The position numbers were made by a program, and so were the translations under genes. Positions 41,138-50,142 of a DNA stretch of 64,000 nt are shown here, piece after piece. Positions within the stretch are counted from its first letter, which is position 1. The number at the start of each line of letters is the position of its first letter. Below the pieces are notes generated by a model that did not search any database, had not been told where the DNA came from, and worked only from the letters and a program-made list of their open reading frames with translations. Source of the DNA: an uncultured Flavobacterium sp. (lineage in GTDB: Bacteria; Bacteroidota; Bacteroidia; Flavobacteriales; Flavobacteriaceae); the NCBI RefSeq assembly GCF_951805225.1, contig NZ_OX638201.1:5084001-5148000 (forward strand), read 5' to 3'.

Positions 41138-41740
41138 ATGACTCCAAACCTACAAATTGAACTTAGACGTTTTATTTCTTCTAATGTTGTCTCAAAATTG
41201 AACAAATTTTATTTTGAAAACGATGCACTTTTAATAAAGGGAATTGATGTTTCAATAGGAACAATTTTAATGGGTTTGTATAATAGGGCGGAGGAGTCGG
41301 GCTTTTACAAAGAAATTATCTCACTAATAAAAGAAGATTCTACATTTTATCAGGAAGTCGATTTTACCTCCGGAAGAATTTTATCAGTCGACGACTGTTA
41401 CAGATTAGAGGGAAATGCAATACTAAAAGAAATCTTTACCAACAAAAAAGGCAGAATTTCTGAAATGATTTCTAACGAAGTCGGAATCAAAAGCGAAACG
41501 GCAAGAGAAATCCTTAACTTCTCAGCATTATTAGTCGTTTCTTACTTAAAGAACAATATCCAATTACTAGACAGTTTAAAATTATTGCTTGAAGAGCAAA
41601 AAAGAGACATTTTAAACAGCATCCATCCCGGAATCAAAATTATCTTAGGTTTCTCTTGTTTTGAAACAGTCGAAGATAAAAACCAATCAATAGGAAGATC
41701 AATCTTTACTTTATTCGGACATAACTTTTTCAGTTTCTAA
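41138..41740 (+). CDS. DUF937-like protein
   Basis: The 200-residue protein has no signal peptide. GIDVSIGTILMGLYNRAEESGFYKEI resembles the DUF937 start, and a second helical repeat begins near ISNEVGIKSETAREILNFSALLVVSYL. It is predicted to be all-helical and soluble, of unknown function. It is transcribed alone from a region where only a weak -7 box (TTATTTTG) is seen. The match to DUF937 is by pattern. Confidence 0.7.
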   Translation: MTPNLQIELRRFISSNVVSKLNKFYFENDALLIKGIDVSIGTILMGLYNRAEESGFYKEIISLIKEDSTFYQEVDFTSGRILSVDDCYRLEGNAILKEIFTNKKGRISEMISNEVGIKSETAREILNFSALLVVSYLKNNIQLLDSLKLLLEEQKRDILNSIHPGIKIILGFSCFETVEDKNQSIGRSIFTLFGHNFFSF

Positions 41741-41805
41741 ATAAAAAAATCCCATCTTACAAAAGTAAAACAGGATTTATATTTAAGTCAAATTTGAAGC
41801 GTTTC

Positions 41806-42714
41806 TTAAACGTTTTTCAAATTGATAATTTCTTGCTCTGTCAAAAAGCGCCAGTTACCTCTAGGTAAATTCTTTTTGGTTAAACCAGCAAATGATACAC
41901 GGTCAATACGTAAAACATCGTAGTCAAAGTTTTCGAAAATTGCACGAACAACTTTTACATTCGAGGAACGTAATTTAAGACCTACCTCGCTTTTTGCTTC
42001 TTTTTCAATATAGCTTATTTCTTCAACAAACACGCGGTGTCCGTCAATAACCAAACCTTTACTAATTTTTTCTAAATCCTCAAATTTCAAGTTTTTATCT
42101 AGTGAAACCTGATAGATTTTAGACGATTTCTGACTTGGTAAAGTAAATTTACGAATCATATCAGTATCGTTAGTAAACAACAATAAACCAGTGGTGTTTT
42201 TGTCCATTCTACCAATCGGAGCAATTTTTGCCGTTGTAGAACCACGAACAAGTTCCAGAACATTACGATATTCCTGACCTTCGTCAAGAGCAGTTGTAAA
42301 GTTTTTTGGTTTGTTCAACAAGATGTATTCTTTCTTTTCAGGAGTCAAAACAACACCATCAAAGTTTACAACATCGTTTAATTTTACTAAATAACCCATT
42401 TCAGTTACCGGAACGCCATTTACTTTTACGTTTCCAGACTGAATGTATATATCGGCATCACGACGTGAACAAACACCAGAATTAGAGATATATTTGTTCA
42501 AACGAATTTCGTCTGCAGCTTTTTGTCTTTTTGGAGCCTGATTCTGTTTTTTGATTTTTTCTGCCTTTTCTTCTTCAGCAGCCTTAACAGCAGGTTTCAC
42601 TTTTTTCGGCCCTTGAGCGCGCTTCGCCATAGGAGGTTTTGGCTTGTTAGAGTTTGGTCTAGAGCTATTTGGCCTAGAACCGCCTCTTTTATTATTGCCT
42701 TCCTTATTGTTCAT
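41806..42714 (-). CDS. RluB/RsuA-family pseudouridine synthase
   Basis: The 302-residue protein has a basic low-complexity N-terminus (about 1-65, Lys/Pro/Ala/Asn-rich), an S4 RNA-binding domain (IRLNKYISNSGVCSRRDADIYIQSGNVKVNG), and the catalytic domain with Asp in GRMDKNTTGLLLFTND. It converts a uridine in 23S or 16S rRNA to pseudouridine. The extension probably binds RNA. It is last in the minus-strand isoprenoid cluster, separated from it by 356 bp of repeats. Confidence 0.92.
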   Translation of the reverse strand: MNNKEGNNKRGGSRPNSSRPNSNKPKPPMAKRAQGPKKVKPAVKAAEEEKAEKIKKQNQAPKRQKAADEIRLNKYISNSGVCSRRDADIYIQSGNVKVNGVPVTEMGYLVKLNDVVNFDGVVLTPEKKEYILLNKPKNFTTALDEGQEYRNVLELVRGSTTAKIAPIGRMDKNTTGLLLFTNDTDMIRKFTLPSQKSSKIYQVSLDKNLKFEDLEKISKGLVIDGHRVFVEEISYIEKEAKSEVGLKLRSSNVKVVRAIFENFDYDVLRIDRVSFAGLTKKNLPRGNWRFLTEQEIINLKNV

Positions 42715-42840
42715 AAATTCTGTAATTTGTGCAAAGATAGTTTATTCTTGCTAAATAATCCTAAGTTCATTGTTCTTAGATTGATAGCTATTATTTTTTG
42801 AAGTTATAGAAGCATCATAATTGGCTTTTTTTCAGGCATA

Positions 42841-42914
42841 AATTCCCGCTTTTTGCTTCAATCTTTTATTTTTTAAAGAAAAAAATAAAAGGATTTCCGC
42901 TTCAATCGGGGCTA
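42841..42914 (-). repeat. Structured dispersed element, copy 2
   Basis: Read on the minus strand it begins TAGCCCCGATTGAAGCGGAA, forms the hairpin CTTTTATTTTTT / AAAAAATAAAAG, and continues ATTGAAGCAAAAAGCGGGAA. Flanks agree with the 39228 copy. The gap 42715-43070 also holds an AATCTGCCTAAATCC repeat at 43019-43057; no gene is seen. Confidence 0.7.
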
Positions 42915-43070
42915 TTTTTCAAACAATTGGCTTCTTTTAAATATTTTGAAAGAAAATGATAGTAGAGAAATACACAAATATTTTACATAAAGAAAGCACA
43001 AAGTTAAAAATAAAAAATCGGTACAAATCTGCCTAAATCCGCGTCATCTGCGTGCCATCTTTTATATACT

Positions 43071-44027
43071 CTAGGTCTGCAAAAGCAAATTTTTCCCATG
43101 CCATAAAACACTCGGATTAATCAAAACGATGCAAAAAACTCCCGAAACAATCAAAAATTTAAGCACATTATGAAGCATCAAAAATTGTTCTTTAGAATTT
43201 GATTTCCATAAATAAAGCAAGAAAAACAAGAGAACAACAAAACAAACATAAAAGTAAATGTCCATATATCCCACATCATAAATATCAATCAGGACATAAA
43301 CCGGAATCACCGTTAAAAATGTTAGAACCGTAATAATTTGTTTAGAAACCGTTTCGTTATAAAGTATCGGAATCGTTCTGTAATCATTTGCCAAATCTCC
43401 TTTTAGGTTTTCTAAATCCTTAATCATTTCCCGAATTAGTAATAACAAGAATAAAAAAACTGCATGTGCCGAAATCACGGCAAAATGACTCATATGATCT
43501 TCAATTTCTTCAAACGAAATCTTATTATAGAAATATAAAAGAATTGCAAAAAAAGGCAAAACTGCCATAAAAGCTGCGGTTAGATTACCAACTATTGGAT
43601 ACTTTTTTATTTTGTGTGAGTAAAACCAAATCAGAAAAATATATCCTGAAAAGAACAAAAAAGCACGCCATGAAACAATCAAAGCCATTAATGCGGCAAT
43701 AAAATTAAGCGTAAAATAAACGGATAATTTCGTTTTCTGACTTACCAATCTGTCCAGCATTGATTTATTCGGACGATTAATTAAATCTTTCTGACTGTCG
43801 TAAAAATTATTAATAATATATCCGGAAGCAATCGTAATTGCCGAAGCAAAAACAATCAGAAATAAGTTGAAATCAAGTAGGATATCCAGCGCTCTTTTTT
43901 CGGGTGCCAATATAAAAATTGCCGATAAATATTGTGCCAATACAATAATCGGAATGTTATAGCCTCTTACCACAGAGAACAAACTGACAATTTTCATCAT
44001 TAAAAGTTTGTGCTGTCTGCTTAACAT
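43071..44027 (-). CDS. UbiA-family prenyltransferase
   Basis: The 318-residue membrane protein has about nine helices and the two acidic UbiA motifs: NNFYDSQKD (first aspartate-rich site) and DLENLKGDLANDYRT (second). It is most like geranylgeranylglycerol-phosphate geranylgeranyltransferases, moving a prenyl group from a prenyl diphosphate. It closes the mevalonate cluster, consistent with isoprenoid use. The start could also be one of the ATGs near 44000 (MMKIVSLFSVVRGYN). Confidence 0.88.
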   Translation of the reverse strand: MLSRQHKLLMMKIVSLFSVVRGYNIPIIVLAQYLSAIFILAPEKRALDILLDFNLFLIVFASAITIASGYIINNFYDSQKDLINRPNKSMLDRLVSQKTKLSVYFTLNFIAALMALIVSWRAFLFFSGYIFLIWFYSHKIKKYPIVGNLTAAFMAVLPFFAILLYFYNKISFEEIEDHMSHFAVISAHAVFLFLLLLIREMIKDLENLKGDLANDYRTIPILYNETVSKQIITVLTFLTVIPVYVLIDIYDVGYMDIYFYVCFVVLLFFLLYLWKSNSKEQFLMLHNVLKFLIVSGVFCIVLINPSVLWHGKNLLLQT

Positions 44028-44089
44028 TTTTTAATTTCAGTTTTTGAGATTGAGGTGTAATTTAAGATTTTTTGTTGAAGAACCTTCGA

Positions 44090-44686
44090 TCAAAGTTTGT
44101 TTTTTAGTAGTTCTTTAGCACCAAAGCCTAATTTTCGGATACAGGCCAAAGCTTGTTTTTGAGTTATATCGACTTCTTTAATGTCTTTTTTTTCTACAAA
44201 AACTACAGAACCGCTCCACGGATTTGGAGCATCGGGAACAAAAACCGAAAAGTTATTTTCGTTTATTTGTTCTATAAGAAATGCAAATTGCCAACCTGCA
44301 TCTGTTGGAACCAAAATAACTTTTAAATCCTGATTGGATTCAAAACCCATTATGCTTTCATTCATGCTTTTCATGAAAGAATAACCAGGAACAAAGCTCA
44401 AAATTCCATCTTCCAGCTTTTGTATTAACTTTTTAGCATATTCAGTTCTTGCAATTAAACCAGCTGTAAAGCAAATAAAAAGTATAATAACTATGGCGAC
44501 AACTTCTTCAATTGCTAATCCTAAAATCTTCACTTTCGGAAAATGATTAATAATAGGATTTGTAATTTTTTGAATAATACCAAAGCCTTTTTCTAAAAGA
44601 ACCAAAAGCAGAATTAACGGTGCTAAAAATAAAATTCCTCCTAAAAAAGTTGCCTTAATAATCTGTAAAATACTCTTCATATTCAA
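44090..44686 (-). CDS. DUF502 membrane protein
   Basis: A 198-residue protein with two membrane helices in the first 85 residues and the DUF502 pattern ATFLGGILFLAPLILLLVL, FVPGYSFMKSMNESIMGF, VLVPTDAGWQFAFLIEQ, VFVPDAPNPWSGSVVFV. Function unknown; family members are often near envelope or lipid genes. Here it lies between the mevalonate kinase and prenyltransferase genes, with gaps below 70 bp, so it is probably co-transcribed. Confidence 0.92.
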   Translation of the reverse strand: MNMKSILQIIKATFLGGILFLAPLILLLVLLEKGFGIIQKITNPIINHFPKVKILGLAIEEVVAIVIILFICFTAGLIARTEYAKKLIQKLEDGILSFVPGYSFMKSMNESIMGFESNQDLKVILVPTDAGWQFAFLIEQINENNFSVFVPDAPNPWSGSVVFVEKKDIKEVDITQKQALACIRKLGFGAKELLKNKL

Positions 44687-44755
44687 TAGGTTTTTTAGGG
44701 TTAATATTTTTAGGAAAGTCTATTCAAATAAGGATCTTTTTAAGAAGATTGATAT

Positions 44756-45694
44756 TTAAAATTGATAAACTACTTCTAATTTGTAGTCTTTCAAAGATGC
44801 TTTTGCACGTTCTAAATCTTCGGTAAAACCTAAGATATATCCGCCACCACCAGAACCACAAAGTTTTAGGTAGTAATCGTTTGTGTCAATTCCGTTTTGC
44901 CAGATTCCGTGAAATTGTTCCGGTATCATTGGTTTGAAATTGTTTAAAACGACTTTTGAGAGCTTTTTAGTATTTGTAAACAAAGATTTCATGTCGCCGT
45001 GCAAGAAGTTTTCTACACAAGCGTCAGTATATTTTACAAATTGATTTTTAAGCATCGTACGGAAACCTTTGTCTTTTAGGTTTTCCATAAAAATGTTTAC
45101 CATTGGAGCCGTTTCTCCAACAATTCCAGAATCTAATAAAAAGACAGCGCCTTTTCCGTCAAAACTTTGAGTTGGAATTCCTGTTGCTTCAATATTATCT
45201 TTAGAATTAATTAGAATCGGAATACTCAAATAACTGTTTAAAGGATCTAAACCAGAACTTTTTCCGTGGAAAAAACTCTCCATTTGAGCAAATATATTTT
45301 TAAGTTGTAACAGTTTTTCGCGAGTTAAATTCTCTAAAACAGTTATTTTATGTGTAGCATATTTATCGTAAATAGCAGCAACAAGAGCGCCACTACTACC
45401 AACTCCGTATCCTTGCGGAATACTTGAGTCAAAATACATTCCGGTTTCAACATCATTTTTTAAAGTTACTAAATCAAAAGCAACCAATTCCGGTTGTTCT
45501 GTTTGTAACGTTTCAAGATACGATGCAAAACGTTTTAAACTTGCATTTGATGCTATTGCTTCAGCCGAAGGATCTTCGATTTTCTTCAACGCACCATTGT
45601 AAAAATTATAAGGAATAGAAAGTCCTTTAGAGTCACGAATAATTCCGTATTCTCCAAAGAGTAATATTTTTGAGTAAAATAATGGTCCTTTCAT
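44756..45694 (-). CDS. GHMP kinase, probable mevalonate kinase
   Basis: The 312-residue protein has the GHMP fold: N-terminal KILLFGEYGIIRDSKGLSIPYN, the phosphate-binding loop PQGYGVGSSGALVAA, and motif 3 KLCGSGGGGYILGF. The GEY and SGL motifs fit mevalonate kinase. Its placement beside diphosphomevalonate decarboxylase supports a mevalonate-pathway role, phosphorylating mevalonate (or phosphomevalonate) with ATP. Which of the two steps it catalyses cannot be fixed by sequence alone. Confidence 0.88.
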   Translation of the reverse strand: MKGPLFYSKILLFGEYGIIRDSKGLSIPYNFYNGALKKIEDPSAEAIASNASLKRFASYLETLQTEQPELVAFDLVTLKNDVETGMYFDSSIPQGYGVGSSGALVAAIYDKYATHKITVLENLTREKLLQLKNIFAQMESFFHGKSSGLDPLNSYLSIPILINSKDNIEATGIPTQSFDGKGAVFLLDSGIVGETAPMVNIFMENLKDKGFRTMLKNQFVKYTDACVENFLHGDMKSLFTNTKKLSKVVLNNFKPMIPEQFHGIWQNGIDTNDYYLKLCGSGGGGYILGFTEDLERAKASLKDYKLEVVYQF

Positions 45695-45764
45695 GTTTAT
45701 TTTATGTCTTTTATTTTATTTGGGTCTTGTCTGGTAAAAGATTGTAGAAGTGTGTTTAAAAATA

Positions 45765-45984
45765 TTATCTATACTTTTTCATTAAATCTTCGAAACTTAT
45801 ATATTCACCTCGTTCAAATTCTAATTCACTTTGAGCAACATCTTCTTTTTGCTCATTGCTCAAATCGTCCCACCAATCTTTTTTCATTTCAATCAGCATT
45901 TTTCCAATCGTTTTTAATGATTACTGTATCATTAGTTTCTTTCAGCATATTTATCGCTTCAAGTTTCTCTAATTCAATGTCCAT
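45765..45984 (-). pseudogene. Frameshifted antitoxin-like small gene
   Basis: The minus strand has an ATG at 45984 opening MDIELEKLEAINMLKETNDT, which stops early at a TGA. Removing one A from the five-A run at 45911-45915 joins it to a second frame, TIGKMLIEMKKDWWDDLSNE, ending EDLMKKYR before TAA at 45765. The span of 220 bases is 73 codons plus one. The restored 72-residue protein resembles Bacteroidota addiction-module antitoxins (KKDWWDDLS.EQ..). No toxin gene adjoins it. It lies between mvaD and the mevalonate kinase gene. Confidence 0.65.
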
Positions 45985-46014
45985 AATCAAAAATTTAATT
46001 AAAGATACGGAAAA

Positions 46015-47118
46015 TTATAATGCAATTGAACCGTCTCCAATTTCGTCGCAAATGTACTGACCATTCTGGCAAAATACAACTAATTCGTCCTGAATAAATT
46101 GAAGTACTTTTTCGCTAACGTTTTCGGGATATAAAACATGAACATTTGCACCTGCATCAAGCGTAAAACAAACCGGAATTTGGGTTTCATTTCTGAATTT
46201 CCAAATGGCATTTATGATCTGTAATGTGTTTGGTTTCATCAAAATAAAATATGGCATCGATGTCATCATCATAGCGTGCAGCGTCAAGGCTTCGCTTTCT
46301 ACAACTTTAATGAATTCATCTAAATTCCCACTTTCAAATATGGCAATTAACTGATCCAGATTTTCGTGCGCCTGAGCAAAACGTCTTTCGGCATAAGGAT
46401 GATTGTGCATTAAATCATGTCCTACAGTACTTGAGACTTGTTTTTCGCCTTTGTCAACTAATAAAATTGTATCTTGATAGTTCTTGAAATTTTCATGGAT
46501 TTGGTATGGAAATTCAACTCCAAATAAATCAGAACTTCCTTCGATATTTGCTTGATTTCCCCAAACGACAACATTTCCTTTTACACTTCTGCAAGCGCTT
46601 CCAGAACCTAAACGTGCTAAAAATGATGCTTTTTGATAAAAGTATTCGTCTGTCATTTCAGGATTTAATACTTTTTCTAAACTCATAAAATTCATTGCCA
46701 AAGCTGCCATTCCTGAAGCCGAAGAAGCAATTCCGGAACTGTGCGGAAACGTATTTTGAGTATCAATTGTAAAATGATATTCTTTCAAAAAAGGCAAGTA
46801 AACTTCAATTCGTTCTAAAAACTTCTGAATTTTTGGTTTGAAATCCTCTTTTGGTTTTCCTTCAAATAATAAATCGAACGAAAAACCATTATTTGTCGCA
46901 CTGAGCGGAGTCGAAGTTTCTCTTTTTTCAAAACCTAATTTGGTAATCGTTTTGCAATTATTTAGCGTAAAACTCACCGAAGGATTTGCCGGAATTTGAT
47001 TGTCTTTTTTCCCCCAATATTTCACTAATGCAATATTGCTGGGAGCGCTCCATTCAAAATTTCCGTTTTCGATGGTCGAAGTATATTTTTTAGGAATAAA
47101 ATCAGTTGCTGTAAACAT
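46015..47118 (-). CDS. mvaD: Diphosphomevalonate decarboxylase
   Basis: The 367-residue enzyme shows the family signatures APSNIALVKYWGKKD (residues 25-39), PSVSFTLN, SSGIASSASGMAALA (ATP loop), GSGSACRSV, and DAGANVHVLYPE. It converts mevalonate diphosphate to isopentenyl diphosphate with ATP. It starts the minus-strand isoprenoid cluster. Residues about 67-75 (ETSTPLSAT) are encoded by a dispersed palindromic repeat (46893-46922), placed between LGFEKR and NNGFSF; see findings. Confidence 0.95.
   Translation of the reverse strand: MFTATDFIPKKYTSTIENGNFEWSAPSNIALVKYWGKKDNQIPANPSVSFTLNNCKTITKLGFEKRETSTPLSATNNGFSFDLLFEGKPKEDFKPKIQKFLERIEVYLPFLKEYHFTIDTQNTFPHSSGIASSASGMAALAMNFMSLEKVLNPEMTDEYFYQKASFLARLGSGSACRSVKGNVVVWGNQANIEGSSDLFGVEFPYQIHENFKNYQDTILLVDKGEKQVSSTVGHDLMHNHPYAERRFAQAHENLDQLIAIFESGNLDEFIKVVESEALTLHAMMMTSMPYFILMKPNTLQIINAIWKFRNETQIPVCFTLDAGANVHVLYPENVSEKVLQFIQDELVVFCQNGQYICDEIGDGSIAL
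46893..46922 (-). repeat. Palindromic element half-copy inside mvaD
   Basis: TTGTCGCACTGAGCGGAGTC followed by GAAGTTTCTC matches the 24986-25048 palindrome arm. It is read as ETSTPLSATN, in a different frame from the hemW copy. Confidence 0.8.
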
Positions 47119-47234
47119 GAATTATAAAATTTTGGCAAAGATAGTTTTTAAATAGAAAATGGAAACGAAACGTTTACAAAAGATAAACGAAACGTTTACA
47201 AAATTCAAATGAAATTCAAATGAAACATAAACTA

Positions 47235-47260
47235 AAATGAACTTACATTACTTATATGGT
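47235..47260 (+). repeat. 26-bp dispersed repeat, copy 4
   Basis: Same unit as at 16358, 18490 and 39364. It ends near the -33 region of the TspO promoter. Confidence 0.85.
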
Positions 47261-47278
47261 TTAACCTTTCTTTTTAAC

Positions 47279-47286
47279 TATTTTTG
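47279..47286 (+). promoter_or_regulatory. -7 box of the TspO gene
   Basis: TATTTTTG, 20 bp before the start codon. The region 19 bp upstream is occupied by the end of the 26-bp repeat and has GGTTT rather than TTTG. Confidence 0.5.
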
Positions 47287-47306
47287 AAAAAAAAATCAGT
47301 AGGAAG

Positions 47307-47783
47307 ATGAACAAGACAGTAAAAATCGCAATCGCTCTAGTAATTTGTTTAATGGTAGGATATTCAGCAAGTGTTGTAACAAGACCAAGTGTTGAAACGT
47401 GGTATCCAACAATTATAAAACCAAGTTTTAATCCGCCAAATTGGATTTTTATGCCGGTTTGGACTTTGCTTTATATTTTTATGGCAGTTGCAGCAGGATT
47501 AGTTTGGGACAAAATAAAAGAACAAAACGAAGAAGTAAAAAAAGCATTAGGTTTTTTCCTGATTCAGTTGACATTGAATGCAATTTGGTCTTATATTTTC
47601 TTCGGATTAAAAAACCCGATGTTGGCCTTAGTAGAAATTGCACTTTTATGGCTGTTCATTTATGAAACCTATTTTAAATTCGTCAAAATCAATAAAATTG
47701 CAGGATATTTATTGATTCCATATATGGCTTGGGTTGCTTTTGCAGGAATTTTGAACGCTAGTATTTGGTGGTTAAATAGATAA
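47307..47783 (+). CDS. TspO/MBR family protein
   Basis: The 158-residue protein has five membrane helices and the family motifs WYPTIIKPSFNPPNWIF, PVWTLLYIFMAVAAGLVW, LTLNAIWSYIFFGLKNPMLALVEI, and LIPYMAWVAFAGILNASIWWLN. TspO proteins bind tetrapyrroles and sterol-like ligands in the membrane. It is divergent from mvaD and transcribed alone. Confidence 0.93.
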   Translation: MNKTVKIAIALVICLMVGYSASVVTRPSVETWYPTIIKPSFNPPNWIFMPVWTLLYIFMAVAAGLVWDKIKEQNEEVKKALGFFLIQLTLNAIWSYIFFGLKNPMLALVEIALLWLFIYETYFKFVKINKIAGYLLIPYMAWVAFAGILNASIWWLNR

Positions 47784-47844
47784 AAAATTCTGTTTCAAGT
47801 TTTATGTTTTTTTAGTTTCAGGTTTAATCGATACGTTTTACTTT

Positions 47845-48804
47845 ATGAATAAATTCAAGGCTTTTGTTATTGTGTTGGTTTTAATTTCGTTTAAGGGATT
47901 TGCTTGCTTAAATGGAGATACTAAGGTTTTGAAAAATGGAGTTGAGCTTTATTATGATGAACATGAATTAATTCCTACTGGACATGAGTTTAATGTAGAG
48001 AATTTTTCGAAATTGATTCAGGATCTTAAAGATGAATACAAAAAAACAAATGACATTGATTATTTGTCTGATAAAGGATATGTATTAATTATTAGCGGAA
48101 AATATGAAGAAGCTTTAAAGTTATATTTAGAGATTGAAAAAATAAAACCTAACCGATATTCTACGGCTTCAAATCTTGGGACTCTTTATGAGTTAATGGG
48201 AGAAAATCAGAAAGCTTATGAATGGATAAAAAAGTCGATTCGGCTAAATCCAGAATCTCATAAAGGCTCAGAATGGCTGCATTTGAAAATATTAGAAGCA
48301 AAAATTAAGAATCTTAAAGAGGTTTCGGGCGAATTTTTAATTAATACTACTTTTGGTTTAGAAGCAATTCCCAAAACAAAATTATCTAAAGCACAACTCG
48401 AGGAATTATATAAAGCGTTGTATTATCAATTAAATGAGCGTATCACTTTTATAAAACCAAAAGATCAAATTATTTCGGTTTTACTTTTTGAGTTAGGGAA
48501 TATTGCAATAATAAATAAAGATTATTTGTCTGCTTCTCAAATCTATGAACTTTCAAAGAAATATGGATTTCAAGAGGAATTGATAAACAAAAGAATAATA
48601 CTTTGTTATGAGAAATGGCTGCATTATTATTCGAGTAAAGCTGAAGAACTTGAAATGCAAAAAGGAGGTTCATTTCGATTAGAAGGATATCAAATCGATG
48701 CTGTTGTAATTAGTTTGATTGTTGTGTCTTTTCTTTTCGTGAGTTTATTAATCTATTGTATTATTCTTTTTCGAAAATTAAAAAAGGCTAATATCTCAAC
48801 TTAA
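47845..48804 (+). CDS. TPR protein with C-terminal membrane helix
   Basis: A 319-residue protein with an N-terminal signal peptide (ending FKGFAC), TPR motifs (YLSDKGYVLIISGKYEEALKLYLEIEKIKPN; ASNLGTLYELMGENQKAYEWIKKSIRLNPES), and a C-terminal helix (about 283-307) with a basic tail. It should face the periplasm and be anchored in the inner membrane. TPRs mediate protein binding; the partner is unknown. Preceded by a TTTCAAG/TTTCAGG element (47798-47826). Confidence 0.85.
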   Translation: MNKFKAFVIVLVLISFKGFACLNGDTKVLKNGVELYYDEHELIPTGHEFNVENFSKLIQDLKDEYKKTNDIDYLSDKGYVLIISGKYEEALKLYLEIEKIKPNRYSTASNLGTLYELMGENQKAYEWIKKSIRLNPESHKGSEWLHLKILEAKIKNLKEVSGEFLINTTFGLEAIPKTKLSKAQLEELYKALYYQLNERITFIKPKDQIISVLLFELGNIAIINKDYLSASQIYELSKKYGFQEELINKRIILCYEKWLHYYSSKAEELEMQKGGSFRLEGYQIDAVVISLIVVSFLFVSLLIYCIILFRKLKKANIST

Positions 48805-48821
48805 ATTATTCGTTTTTTAAA

Positions 48822-49985
48822 TCATTTGGGCTGTTTTAATTTTCGAAATTCCAAAGGATTAACGCCTTCATGACGGCTGAAATATCTCGAAAGATTTTTA
48901 ATATCGGTATATCCGCAAACATCTGAAATTTCGGTAATAGATAATTCTGTTTCTATTAAAAGCTGTTTGACTTGTTTGATTCGGAGTGTGTTGATTTCGT
49001 CAAGAATACTTCGTTTTAAAACCAATTGAAATCTTTTTTCGAGAACTCTTCGCGATAATGCCGTTGCATTTACAACATCGTCTACAGATATTCTTTCTTT
49101 ATAATTATAATAGATAAAATGCAGCGCTTTGCTTATTTCTTTGTCATTTACAGCCAAAAAATCAGTTGATCTTCGGGTAATTATTTGTAAATGTTCGACC
49201 TGAATATCATTATAAACACCATCTTTATTTGCCATCATTTTGCTAAGAAGCTGTGCCGTTTCAAAACCGGCTTTTTCGGTATTTAGAGAAATACTCGATA
49301 AAGGCGGATCGGAGAGATTGCAAATACTCAAATCGTTGTCGACGCCAAGTACAGAAACTTGTTCAGGAACATTAATGCCAATTGCTTTGCAAGCTTCGGT
49401 AACATGTTGTCCCTGATTGTCGTCGCAAGTCATAATGGCGATGGGTTTTGGTAATGCCTTAAGCCAATCTGCCAATTGCGATTCTTTGTAACTCCACAAT
49501 GGCGGAGTTTCTTCTTTTTGATGTTGGTAGATATGAACATTAAAATTAAATTCTGCTGCTTTTTCGCAAAAACCTTCACATCTTTCACGCGACCAAACAA
49601 TATTGTCGAAACCATAAAAGCCAAAGTTTTTAAATCCTTTTTCGATAAAATAAGAAGCCGCCATTTGTCCTGTTTCTTTATAAAGTCCGGTAATATTCGG
49701 AATGCCAATAAAACGTTCGTTCGTGTCTTGCGCAATAATTGGAATGTCTAACGAAAGTAGTTTTTCGAATACTTGTTCATTTTCAATTTGGGCTATTATT
49801 CCATTTGCGCCCCAGGTTTTTGCCCACGAAATCGCGTTTTTTAATTCCTTTTTATTTCCGCTTACAATTGGAATTCGGCAAAAGTTAAACGGACCAAATA
49901 GTCGGGAATACTTCGCAATTCCGTTTAAAAGTCCGCGTCCATATTCTTCAGAAAAGTTAACTAACAACAATACTTTCGGTGTCAT
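48822..49985 (-). CDS. XylR-like regulator (LacI-type sensor, AraC HTH)
   Basis: The 387-residue protein joins an N-terminal periplasmic-binding-like sugar domain (VLLLVNFSEEYGRGLLNGIAKYSR; VLGVDNDLSICNLSDPPLSSISLN) to a C-terminal AraC helix-turn-helix pair (SVDDVVNATALSRRVLEKRF; SITEISDVCGYTDIKNLSRYFSRHEGVNPLEFRKLKQ). This is the layout of XylR of enteric bacteria, which binds its sugar directly. It lies divergent from the GH2/MFS/ROK/SusCD genes and should regulate them by sensing a released sugar. Confidence 0.93.
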   Translation of the reverse strand: MTPKVLLLVNFSEEYGRGLLNGIAKYSRLFGPFNFCRIPIVSGNKKELKNAISWAKTWGANGIIAQIENEQVFEKLLSLDIPIIAQDTNERFIGIPNITGLYKETGQMAASYFIEKGFKNFGFYGFDNIVWSRERCEGFCEKAAEFNFNVHIYQHQKEETPPLWSYKESQLADWLKALPKPIAIMTCDDNQGQHVTEACKAIGINVPEQVSVLGVDNDLSICNLSDPPLSSISLNTEKAGFETAQLLSKMMANKDGVYNDIQVEHLQIITRRSTDFLAVNDKEISKALHFIYYNYKERISVDDVVNATALSRRVLEKRFQLVLKRSILDEINTLRIKQVKQLLIETELSITEISDVCGYTDIKNLSRYFSRHEGVNPLEFRKLKQPK

Positions 49986-50102
49986 TTTATTCGATATTAA
50001 TTGGAATTGAACGCTTTACATTAAAATAAAATCTGGAAACAACTCACAATACACTTTGAATTCTGGAATTGTAAATATTCGCAAAATGAAGATTAATTAT
50101 CG

Positions 50103-50142
50103 CAAATATACCATTATCAATTAAAATACAAGTCTATTTTTG
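50103..50142. promoter_or_regulatory. Divergent promoters of the polysaccharide locus
   Basis: On the minus strand a TTG (50131-50129), an 18-bp spacer and TATATTTG (50110-50103) make a full promoter for the regulator gene. A plus-strand TATTTTTG at 50135-50142 could serve the GH2 operon with a leader of about 220 bases. Confidence 0.6.

Noticed and set aside
45704..46060. 118-residue plus-strand frame
   Set aside because: It is antisense to the frameshifted antitoxin-like gene and the end of mvaD, and its composition is not protein-like.
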